A stretch of 8,868 nucleotides of DNA from Lachnospiraceae bacterium (lineage in GTDB: Bacteria; Bacillota; Clostridia; Lachnospirales; Lachnospiraceae). Every line of letters begins with the position of its first letter. Positions within the stretch are counted from its first letter, which is position 1. The notes beneath the pieces are model-generated. The model saw only the letters and a list, made by a program, of their open reading frames with translations, did not search any database and was not told the origin of the DNA. The stretch spans positions 1-8,868 of the forward strand of contig JAFUKK010000056.1 in assembly GCA_017473665.1 (NCBI GenBank), written 5' to 3'. Positions 1 through 6,436 of the stretch are shown piece after piece. Made by a program: the position numbers and the translations under genes.

Positions 1-2
1 GT

Positions 3-875
3 GTAATGTGGGCCTTTCAGGAGAAAGGGATGAAGTTACCCTGTGGTCTGGATTTGATGCTCTATGGCAATATTCCCAATGGCTCCGGCCTGTCCTCCTC
101 TGCATCCGTGGAGGTGCTCACCGGATTTATCTTGAAAGATTTATTTGGATTTGATGTGAGTAATCAGGACCTGGCGCTCATCGGACAGTACTCGGAGAAT
201 CGGTTTAATGGAGTAAATTGTGGAATTATGGATCAGTTTGCCATTGCTATGGGACGGGAGGATGCAGCCATCTTTTTGGATACTGCTACCTTGCAATACG
301 AGTACGCACCCATCACCCTGGATAATGCTAAAATCGTTATTGCCTGCAGTAATAAGAAGCGCGGCCTGGGTGATTCCAAATATAACGAGCGACGCAGTCA
401 GTGTGAAGCTGCCCTGGCAGCATTGCAGACAGTGACGGACATTGCTTCTTTGGGTGAGTTGGATGAAGCAGCGTTTGAGGAGCACAAGGCAGTGATTGGG
501 GATGAAGTACTGATGAAAAGAGCACGGCATGCAGTGTATGAGAACCGACGGACCCTGCAGGCGGTAGAGGCTTTGAAAGCAGGAGATATCACCGGTTTTG
601 GCAAACTGATGAATGCTTCCCATGTGTCCCTGCGGGATGATTACGAAGTAACCGGATTAGAGTTGGATACATTGGTGGAGGCAGCCTGGCAGGTGAAAGG
701 AGTGATTGGCTCCCGTATGACCGGTGCAGGCTTTGGAGGCTGTAGTGTCAGTATTGTAGAGAATCAGGCAGTGGATACTTTTATTGCGCAGGTGGGTGCT
801 TCCTATCTGGAGAAAATCGGTTATGCTGCTGACTTTTATGTGGTAGAAATCGGGGACGGTCCCCGGAAACTGTAG
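3..875 (+). CDS. galK: Galactokinase, 5'-truncated by the window edge
   Basis: Phosphorylates galactose to galactose-1-phosphate with ATP, the first committed step of the Leloir pathway in the cytoplasm. The reading frame is open to the first base, so the true start lies upstream; about 290 residues are visible against a usual length near 390, and the N-terminal galactokinase signature is off the window. Counting from the Met at base 6, the GHMP-kinase ATP loop GSGLSSSAS is at 26-34, NCGIMDQFA with the predicted catalytic Asp is at 71-79, and the glycine-rich MTGAGFGGC motif is at 238-246. The C-terminus has the GDGPR stretch usual near the end of galactokinases. It ends in TAG, 12 bases before the next gene, so the two are probably co-transcribed. 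No frameshift is visible. The family call is very secure; the substrate follows from close resemblance to true galactokinases rather than to other GHMP kinases. Confidence 0.96.
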   Translation, partial: VMWAFQEKGMKLPCGLDLMLYGNIPNGSGLSSSASVEVLTGFILKDLFGFDVSNQDLALIGQYSENRFNGVNCGIMDQFAIAMGREDAAIFLDTATLQYEYAPITLDNAKIVIACSNKKRGLGDSKYNERRSQCEAALAALQTVTDIASLGELDEAAFEEHKAVIGDEVLMKRARHAVYENRRTLQAVEALKAGDITGFGKLMNASHVSLRDDYEVTGLELDTLVEAAWQVKGVIGSRMTGAGFGGCSVSIVENQAVDTFIAQVGASYLEKIGYAADFYVVEIGDGPRKL

Positions 876-887
876 GAAGGAAAGGCT

Positions 888-2735
888 ATGAAATATTTAT
901 TGGTTGCAGTAAATGCCAAATATATTCATTCTAATCCGGCGGTATACAGTCTGAGGGCATATACAGAGAAACACTTGTCTGATAAGGAAAGGGCAGAGTA
1001 TCCGGACGATGCGCCATCCATAGATATTGCAGAATATACTATCAACCAGAACAAGTTGGAGATATTGGAGGATATCTGGCGACAGCAACCGGATGTGATA
1101 GGGTTCTCCTGTTATATCTGGAACTGGCAGATGATAGAGGAGTTATTGGTAGAATTACCTAAGCTGTTGCCTCGTACCCGGATATGGCTGGGAGGACCGG
1201 AGGTTTCCCATGATGGGCCGGAGTTACTGGCCAAATATCCCTGTGTCACCGGTATTATGGTGGGAGAGGGAGAGGCCACTTTCTGCGATCTGGTAACCTA
1301 CTATCAATACCTGGAGGGTCAGGAAAGCTGCCCGGGTATGAAAGAGGCGGAGGATAAGACCTGCCCGGTAATATCCCTGAAGCAGATACCGGGCCTTTGT
1401 CTTCGTAGCGGTTATACCCCCACCAGGGAGCTTTTGGATTTAGATGAGATTCCTTTTATTTATGAGGATTTGGACGCATTTACCCATCGGATTGTTTATT
1501 ATGAAACTGCCAGGGGCTGCCCCTATGGGTGTAGCTATTGTTTGTCCGCTATAGATAAGCAGGTACGATTCCGTAGCATGGATAAGGTGAAGCAGGAGCT
1601 GCAGTTCTTTTTGGATCACCGGGTGCCACAGGTAAAGCTGGTGGATAGGACCTTTAATTGTAATCATACACATGCCATGGAGATATGGCGTTATTTGCGG
1701 GACCACGACAATGGGGTGACAAATTTTCATTTTGAAATCGCTGCAGATATTCTGCGGGAGGACGAAATTGAATTGTTAAACTCTCTGCGTCCGGGACTGG
1801 CACAGCTGGAAATCGGTGTTCAGACCGCCAATGAAGATACTTTGCAGGCCATTAACCGCCGGATGGATATGGAACGGCTTCAGCAGATTGTGGCATCTTT
1901 GCATAAGGGAAAAAATATTCATCTGCATCTGGATTTGATAGCAGGATTGCCCTTGGAGGATTATGACAGCTTCGGACGTTCTTTTGACAGGGTATATGCC
2001 ATGAGACCGGAGCAACTGCAGCTGGGCTTTTTGAAGGTATTGAAGGGTTCGCCCATGGAGGAAAAAACATCAGAGTATGGTTTGGCCTACCTGGAGCGAC
2101 CTCCCTATGAGGTGCTTTATACCAAGTGGCTGACCTATGCACAGTTACGCAAGTTAAAGACTATAGAAGAGGTGTTGGAGCTTTATTACAATTCCAATCA
2201 ATACACCCACACCCTACCTGTATTGGAGCAGGTCTTTGATTCGCCCTTCCGGATGTATGAGCAAATGGCGGAGTACTTTGACCGTAAGGGATATTTTCTG
2301 AATAGTCCCGCCAGAGCCCATAGATATCAGATTTTGTTGGATTTCTGTGAGGAGTACGACGGAGGTCGGCTGGCTCTATATAGGGAGCTGTTGACCTATG
2401 ATATGTATTTGAGAGAAAATCTGAAGAGCCGTCCGGTTTTTGCCCGGGAGCTTAGGGAGGAAAAACAGTTCATTCAGGATTTTTACCGGCGGGAGCAGGA
2501 GCAGCGGGAATATCTGTCTGCTTATAGTGCTTATGATTGGAAACAAATGAGTAAAATGACGCATCTGGAGCCCTTTTTCTACCCGGTATGGGATAGACAG
2601 GGGATGGACCAATTATTGGCAGTGCCAGAACCCGTAGGATATATTTTATTTGATTATCAAAAGAGAGATCCTTTGACCTATGAGGCGGCGGTGACCATTA
2701 TATGCACGGATAAGGAAAAGGGTGACGAATCATGA
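888..2735 (+). CDS. B12-binding-type radical SAM protein with DUF4080-like C-terminus
   Basis: A 615-residue cytoplasmic radical SAM protein of unknown substrate. The N-terminal part (about residues 1-150) looks like a cobalamin-binding Rossmann domain, with the GFSCYIWN and LGGPEVS strands typical of this family; I see no clear DxHxxG cobalamin ligand motif. The radical SAM core starts near 200, with the 4Fe-4S cluster motif CPYGCSYC giving C211, C215 and C218, followed by EIGVQTAN and LHLDLIAGLP, which suit the later strands of the barrel. The remainder (about 370-600) is helical, Tyr/Glu/Arg-rich and resembles the DUF4080 region. The ATG at 888 follows a strong purine-rich site (GGAAGGAAAGG) in the short gap after galactokinase. 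The stop overlaps the start of endonuclease III (ATGA), which implies translational coupling. The superfamily is certain, the DUF4080 assignment is from memory of the family, and the reaction is unknown. Confidence 0.9.
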   Translation: MKYLLVAVNAKYIHSNPAVYSLRAYTEKHLSDKERAEYPDDAPSIDIAEYTINQNKLEILEDIWRQQPDVIGFSCYIWNWQMIEELLVELPKLLPRTRIWLGGPEVSHDGPELLAKYPCVTGIMVGEGEATFCDLVTYYQYLEGQESCPGMKEAEDKTCPVISLKQIPGLCLRSGYTPTRELLDLDEIPFIYEDLDAFTHRIVYYETARGCPYGCSYCLSAIDKQVRFRSMDKVKQELQFFLDHRVPQVKLVDRTFNCNHTHAMEIWRYLRDHDNGVTNFHFEIAADILREDEIELLNSLRPGLAQLEIGVQTANEDTLQAINRRMDMERLQQIVASLHKGKNIHLHLDLIAGLPLEDYDSFGRSFDRVYAMRPEQLQLGFLKVLKGSPMEEKTSEYGLAYLERPPYEVLYTKWLTYAQLRKLKTIEEVLELYYNSNQYTHTLPVLEQVFDSPFRMYEQMAEYFDRKGYFLNSPARAHRYQILLDFCEEYDGGRLALYRELLTYDMYLRENLKSRPVFARELREEKQFIQDFYRREQEQREYLSAYSAYDWKQMSKMTHLEPFFYPVWDRQGMDQLLAVPEPVGYILFDYQKRDPLTYEAAVTIICTDKEKGDES

Positions 2736-3397
2736 AGAAAAATACGAAGGCAATTTTAGATGCTCTTGACAGTTATTATGGTACGGATACCAGATGCTCG
2801 CTGGATTATGAAACTCCCTGGCAGCTGCTCATTGCTACCATGCTCAGTGCCCAGTGTACCGATGCCCGGGTAAATATTGTGACCAAGACATTATTCCGGA
2901 AATATATCTGTGTAGAGGATTTTGCCAATGCAGATTTGGCAGAACTGGAGGAAGACATCCATTCTACGGGATTTTATCATAATAAGGCAAAGAATATCAT
3001 AGCCTGTTGCAGAGCCTTGCTGGAGCATCATAATGGGCAGGTGCCTTCCTCCCTGGAGGAATTGACAGCATTGGCCGGTGTGGGCCGTAAGACTGCCAAT
3101 GTGATTCGTGGCAATATATATGGGGAACCCAGTATTGTGGTGGATACCCATGTAAAGCGGATTTCTAAGAAATTAGGACTGACAAGGTCCGATGACCCGG
3201 TAAAGGTGGAGTTTGACCTGATGAAGGAACTTCCTAAGGACCATTGGATTTTATATAATATGCACCTGATTACCTTTGGGCGGGAGATTTGTAAGGCTCC
3301 CACCCCCAAGTGTGAGGAATGCTTTTTGCAAGGCCTGTGTCCGGATTTTGCCAAAAGAACACGCCGGGCAGTGAACAGTAAGTCTGCAAAAGAGTAG
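2732..3397 (+). CDS. nth: Endonuclease III (DNA glycosylase/AP lyase)
   Basis: Bifunctional base-excision repair enzyme that removes oxidised pyrimidines and cleaves the abasic site by beta-elimination. The 221-residue length is typical. The helix-hairpin-helix reads LAGVGRKTANVI with catalytic K120, and the catalytic Asp is D138 in VVDTHV; both have the same numbering as the Escherichia coli enzyme. The C-terminal 4Fe-4S cluster ligands are C187, C194, C197 and C203, with the exact C-x6-C-x2-C-x5-C spacing. All key residues are intact, so an active enzyme is expected. The ATG overlaps the TGA of the radical SAM gene by four bases; a purine-rich AAAAGGGTGA upstream can serve as the ribosome site. 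The exonuclease gene follows closely, making a small nucleic-acid maintenance group. The C-terminal tail after the cluster (RTRRAVNSKSAKE) is short and basic. Confidence 0.97.
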   Translation: MKKNTKAILDALDSYYGTDTRCSLDYETPWQLLIATMLSAQCTDARVNIVTKTLFRKYICVEDFANADLAELEEDIHSTGFYHNKAKNIIACCRALLEHHNGQVPSSLEELTALAGVGRKTANVIRGNIYGEPSIVVDTHVKRISKKLGLTRSDDPVKVEFDLMKELPKDHWILYNMHLITFGREICKAPTPKCEECFLQGLCPDFAKRTRRAVNSKSAKE

Positions 3398-3438
3398 CTG
3401 TGGGCAAATCAGCGTGGCATGGGTGGATGGAGTTTGGA

Positions 3439-4185
3439 ATGGATAGTAAAATAAAGAAAGAAAAATACCCGATGGATACCTATGTTTGTCTGGATTTGGA
3501 GACTACAGGTCTAAATCCCAAGAGGGACCGTGTTATCGAAATTGGTGCAGTGAGAGTCTGTCATGGGCAGGAGGTGGACTGCTTTTCCACCTTTGTGAAT
3601 CCCGGTAGGAGGCTGGACCCAAGGATTGTGGAGCTTACAGGGATTTGTGATGACGATTTGGCACAGGCCCCCGATATGGGTGAAGTGTTGCCGGAGCTAT
3701 TGGCATTTCTGGGCGAAGATGTGCTGGTGGGCCATCGGATTTCCTTTGATTACGCTTTTGTGAAAAAGGCTGCTTTGGATGCGAAAAAGGACTACCGGGC
3801 CATGGGGGTGGATACTCTTCAGATTGCCCGGAAGTATCTGGCGGAGGCAGAAAAAAAGAATCTGGAATATTTGTGTAAATATTTTCAGATTCCTCATAAG
3901 GCTCATCGGGCGCTGGATGATGCCAGGGCCACAGGGCAGTTGTATGAAATTCTGGCAGGCCGTTTTGGTGGGGAGGAAGCAATGTTTGGTCCCCAGCCAT
4001 TGGTATGTAATATCAAAAGGGATACCCCTGCCACAAAAGCACAAAAAGAACAGTTATGTCGACTGTTACAAGCGCATACACTAAAGTTAGGAGAAGACGG
4101 ACTCCCCCTGTTGGATATGGATAAAATGACTCGCAGCGAGACTAGTCGGCTGATTGATCAAATTCTTGCAAAGTACGGACGATAG
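3439..4185 (+). CDS. DEDDh-family 3'-5' exonuclease (DnaQ/epsilon-like)
   Basis: Predicted 3'-5' exonuclease of the DNA polymerase III epsilon fold, 248 residues from the chosen start. The metal-binding motifs are intact: D19 and E21 in LDLETTGL, D104 in GHRISFDYAF, and H156 with D161 in HRALDDARA. A stand-alone exonuclease is therefore expected, since no polymerase or helicase domain is attached. The last roughly 60 residues (TKAQKEQL to SRLIDQILAKYGR) lie beyond the nuclease fold and resemble a short helical DUF3072-like or SAP-like tail (inference). The frame opens at GTG 3400, just after the nth stop, but that extension is poor (GKSAWHGWMEFG). ATG 3439 has GGAG six bases upstream and is preferred; ATG 3472, nearer the conserved core, is the alternative. 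The 3' end overlaps the convergent gene by 44 bases. It could act in repair, proofreading or RNA trimming; the sequence does not decide. Confidence 0.9.
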   Translation: MDSKIKKEKYPMDTYVCLDLETTGLNPKRDRVIEIGAVRVCHGQEVDCFSTFVNPGRRLDPRIVELTGICDDDLAQAPDMGEVLPELLAFLGEDVLVGHRISFDYAFVKKAALDAKKDYRAMGVDTLQIARKYLAEAEKKNLEYLCKYFQIPHKAHRALDDARATGQLYEILAGRFGGEEAMFGPQPLVCNIKRDTPATKAQKEQLCRLLQAHTLKLGEDGLPLLDMDKMTRSETSRLIDQILAKYGR

Positions 4186-4759
4186 AAGAACGATTGATGG
4201 AGCGCAGTTCTTGGGCCATCTCTATCAAATGAGTGATTTTGTCAGGTTCTCCACGGGAGATGTAGAGCTCTGCCAGCAGATAGTAAGTTTTGCTTACATC
4301 TGTGCCGGTGGAGAGAGCAAATTCTAAGATTTGCAAGGTTTCCTGCATAAATCCGGCTTGATACAGATATTCAGCCCATTTTTGCAAGGTGGATACCAAA
4401 AGAGTGTAGCTTTGGTCATACTGGGACAGTTGGGTAATATTGGCCGTACCATATTCCAGCTTTAAATCAGTGTTGGAGTAGCCGGTGAGATTTACGATAG
4501 GAGTGTCTGCCAATTCCTTGATGGTGGCGATGCACTGGGCCACTTCCGGGTTCTCTGTAAGTACCTCCAAAGGCAGCTCATCCAGAGGGATTTTGATATA
4601 GTCCAGATCCTCTAAGGATTTCCTGCGGACAGAGTTGGATCTGCGCTCCCTGTCCCAGAAGGATTCTTCAATATTTTGCTTGGAATTTTGTTGTTTTTTG
4701 ATGGCATGTTTTACCACTATCACAAAGATGATAAAGCTTGCAAAAATGGGGAATTTCAT
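4142..4759 (-). CDS. Membrane-anchored TPR-like protein of unknown function
   Basis: A 205-residue protein I do not recognise by name. Residues 4-16 (PIFASFIIFVIVV) form a short hydrophobic segment that looks like an uncleaved N-terminal membrane anchor, followed by a basic, polar stretch (KHAIKKQQ to RRKS at about 48) that would lie in the cytoplasm. The C-terminal half is helical, with two units like tetratricopeptide repeats: about 127-154 (LQKWAEYLYQAGF, then LQILEFALSTG) and about 160-187 (YYLLAELYISRGEP, then IEMAQELR). This suggests a protein-binding scaffold at the membrane. The start has GAAAGGA eight bases upstream and fits well. The gene is convergent with the exonuclease, overlapping it by 44 bases, and divergent from the small membrane peptide and VanW genes. 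No clear promoter was found for it. Real coding is supported by the repeat pattern, the anchor and the good ribosome site. Confidence 0.8.
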   Translation of the reverse strand: MKFPIFASFIIFVIVVKHAIKKQQNSKQNIEESFWDRERRSNSVRRKSLEDLDYIKIPLDELPLEVLTENPEVAQCIATIKELADTPIVNLTGYSNTDLKLEYGTANITQLSQYDQSYTLLVSTLQKWAEYLYQAGFMQETLQILEFALSTGTDVSKTYYLLAELYISRGEPDKITHLIEMAQELRSINRSSIVRTLQEFDQSAD

Positions 4760-4766
4760 ATATAAT
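4738..4766 (+). promoter_or_regulatory. Sigma-A-type promoter for the small peptide-VanW operon
   Basis: TTGCAA at 4738-4743 (four of six matches to TTGACA) and a perfect TATAAT at 4761-4766, separated by exactly 17 bases. Transcription would start near 4773, giving a leader of about 44 bases before the ATG at 4817. The -35 box and spacer lie inside the first codons of the - strand gene, and the -10 box lies just upstream of that gene's start codon. Confidence 0.75.
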
Positions 4767-4767
4767 A

Positions 4768-4774
4768 TCCTTTC
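4768..4774 (-). promoter_or_regulatory. Ribosome binding site of the TPR-like gene
   Basis: Read on the - strand this is GAAAGGA, eight bases before the ATG whose first base is 4759. It supports that start. It sits beside the opposing -10 box, so the two genes share a very compact control region. Confidence 0.7.
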
Positions 4775-4805
4775 AGAGTTTGGAGTATGGATTCTATTTC
4801 AAAAC

Positions 4806-4811
4806 AAGGAG
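4806..4811 (+). promoter_or_regulatory. Ribosome binding site of the 34-residue peptide
   Basis: AAGGAG, five bases before the ATG at 4817. This near-ideal Shine-Dalgarno site, placed behind a good promoter, is the main non-protein evidence that the very short reading frame is translated. Confidence 0.75.
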
Positions 4812-4816
4812 TTAGT

Positions 4817-4921
4817 ATGTTTAATATTTACAAGAAAAAAACCAGACGAGTAATATCTGCAGTTATTATCGGTATTTTGGTGCTGGCTATGGTTATTCCT
4901 ACTTTAGCATATTTGGTGTAA
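4817..4921 (+). CDS. 34-residue single-pass membrane peptide
   Basis: A short frame ending in TAA encodes a basic N-terminus (MFNIYKKKTRRVIS), then one hydrophobic helix of about 20 residues (AVIIGILVLAMVIPTLAYLV) running to the C-terminus. By the positive-inside rule the basic end should stay in the cytoplasm, with the helix spanning the membrane and nothing outside. It has an excellent AAGGAG site and a strong upstream promoter, and is the first gene of the transcript, 22 bases before the VanW gene. The layout recalls other tiny tail-anchored membrane proteins of Firmicutes such as the stressosome partner Prli42, but the resemblance is one of general design only and I claim no homology. It is not a conventional signal peptide of the next gene, because it has its own stop and the VanW protein has its own signal. 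Function unknown. Confidence 0.75.
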   Translation: MFNIYKKKTRRVISAVIIGILVLAMVIPTLAYLV

Positions 4922-4943
4922 AATTTCAACGAAGGGACACAAT

Positions 4944-6416
4944 ATGAAATTTGCATGGAAGAGTGGCCTTTTCGGTTTGCTTTTGATGGGGAATGTACTG
5001 CTTACGGGGGTAACGGTACAGGCAGCTGAAGAGCCTACAATGAAGACCGGAGTATATATTGACAATATGGATATGTCCGGCCTGACCCGGGCGCAGGTCC
5101 TTGAGCGATTGGAGGACTATACAGCGCAGCTGGAGCAGGTGGAGCTTACATTGATTGCGGCCAATGGTAATCAGGTGCAGACTACCGGTGAGGCTCTGGG
5201 TATGCAGTGGGCCAATGAGGAATTGGTTCAGGAGGCTATGGAACTGGGCACCAAGGGCAATGTAATCGAGCGCTATAAGGCCATTAAGGACCTGGAAAAT
5301 GACAAAAGGAATTTTACCATGGTGTTTGATTATGATATGCAGGCCATCAATGACTTTCTGGCACAGGAGGCCACGAAGTATAATCAGGCTGCGGTGGATT
5401 TTGCCCTGATAAAGGAAGATAAGGAATTTAAAGTAGTGGAGGGACAGATAGGCTATGCCCTGGACATGGAGACCTCCATTGATATTGTATATGATTTTCT
5501 CACCACACAGTGGGATTATGCTCCCTGTCGGATTGAGTTGGATATTGACGTGGAGCAGCCCAGAGGCAGTGTGGAGGAACTGGCAGCGGTACAGGATATT
5601 ATGGGTAGTTATACCACATCCTTTACCAGCTCCGGTGCGGAGCGAACCGCCAATGTGACCAACGGATGCCGGTTGATTAATGGTGTACTTTTATATCCCG
5701 GAGATGAGTTTTCTGCTCTGGAGCTGGTGACACCTTTTTCTGAAAAGAATGGTTATGCCATGGCAGGCTCCTATTTAAACGGCAAGGTAGTGGATAGTCT
5801 GGGAGGCGGTATCTGTCAGGTGACTACCACTTTATATAATGCTGTGCTTTTATCTGAATTGGAGATTACTGAGAGATACAATCATTCCATGAGTGTGTCT
5901 TACGTACCTCCTGCCAATGATGCAGCCATTGCGGAGAGTGCCGGTAAGGATTTTAAATTTGTGAACAATACAGAGGCACCTATATATATTGAGGGTTTTG
6001 TAAAAAATAAGCACATTACTTTTAATGTGTACGGAAAAGAGTATCGGCCGGAAAATCGTGTGGTTACTTACGAAAGCGAAATATTGGAGGTTATTAATCC
6101 TACTACTGACAATATTATTGCAGATAATACGAAGCATCTGGGATATATCTCCATGGAGGAGAGTGCTCATATCGGTTATAAGGCAAAGCTTTGGAAGGTA
6201 GTAACTGTGGATGGTGTGGAAACAGAACGTACACAGGTGAACAGCAGCAAGTACAAGATGACCCCCAGAACAGCGGTGGTAGGTACAGCTACAGGGGATC
6301 CTAATGCATATAATGAGATTATGGCAGCTATCGGTACCGGTAGTATTGACCATGTGAGAAATGTGATTGCCCTGCTACAGGGTGCAGCCCAGCAGGTGGT
6401 AATTGCAGATATTTAG
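4944..6416 (+). CDS. Secreted VanW-family protein with G5-like C-terminal region
   Basis: A 490-residue exported envelope protein. Residues 1-27 are a typical signal peptide (basic KFAWKSG, a hydrophobic core, likely cut after VQA). Residues about 35-205 resemble the putative peptidoglycan-binding repeats that usually precede VanW domains. The VanW domain spans about 221-353 and contains ANVTNGCRLINGVLLYPGDEF-like family signatures, GGGICQVTTTLYNA (287-300) and the YNHSM segment (312-316). Residues about 405-448 (AHIGYKAKLWKVV to RTAVVGT) look like a G5 domain, another wall-associated module. VanW's biochemical role is not established; it was named from an accessory gene in some glycopeptide-resistance clusters, but no vanH, vanA, vanX or vanS/R partner is here, so resistance should not be inferred. 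The start has AAGGGA seven bases or so upstream. It is downstream of the 34-residue peptide and probably in the same transcript. Confidence 0.93.
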   Translation: MKFAWKSGLFGLLLMGNVLLTGVTVQAAEEPTMKTGVYIDNMDMSGLTRAQVLERLEDYTAQLEQVELTLIAANGNQVQTTGEALGMQWANEELVQEAMELGTKGNVIERYKAIKDLENDKRNFTMVFDYDMQAINDFLAQEATKYNQAAVDFALIKEDKEFKVVEGQIGYALDMETSIDIVYDFLTTQWDYAPCRIELDIDVEQPRGSVEELAAVQDIMGSYTTSFTSSGAERTANVTNGCRLINGVLLYPGDEFSALELVTPFSEKNGYAMAGSYLNGKVVDSLGGGICQVTTTLYNAVLLSELEITERYNHSMSVSYVPPANDAAIAESAGKDFKFVNNTEAPIYIEGFVKNKHITFNVYGKEYRPENRVVTYESEILEVINPTTDNIIADNTKHLGYISMEESAHIGYKAKLWKVVTVDGVETERTQVNSSKYKMTPRTAVVGTATGDPNAYNEIMAAIGTGSIDHVRNVIALLQGAAQQVVIADI

Positions 6417-6436
6417 GTAAAGGACCGGTAGAGTAT

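Noticed and set aside
141..623. 160-residue - strand frame inside galactokinase
   Set aside because: It is a shadow of a strongly conserved gene, has Cys/His/Ile-rich unlikely composition and shows no domain.
851..865. Perfect 15-base palindrome with a GC-rich stem near the end of galactokinase, a possible terminator
   Set aside because: No T-tract follows, and the bases encode the conserved GDGPR stretch, so coding constraint explains it.
3400..3438. N-terminal extension of the exonuclease from GTG 3400
   Set aside because: The extra residues look unlike the family and the internal ATG at 3439 has a better ribosome site.
4186..4212. Inverted repeat AAGAAC/GTTCTT just after the exonuclease stop, a possible terminator
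   Set aside because: Six-base AT-rich stem with a 15-base loop and no T-tract, lying inside the TPR-like gene.
4635..4853. 72-residue + strand frame crossing the divergent promoter region
   Set aside because: It is antisense to the TPR-like gene, crosses the promoter and overlaps the better-supported 34-residue peptide in another frame.
6328..6343. Near-perfect 16-base palindrome around CGGTACCG, a possible operator
   Set aside because: It is deep in the VanW coding region with no second copy noticed; most likely chance codon choice for AIGTGS.
4944..6416. Vancomycin resistance cluster suggested by the VanW name
   Set aside because: No ligase, dehydrogenase, dipeptidase or two-component genes are nearby; VanW domains are common in susceptible Clostridia.
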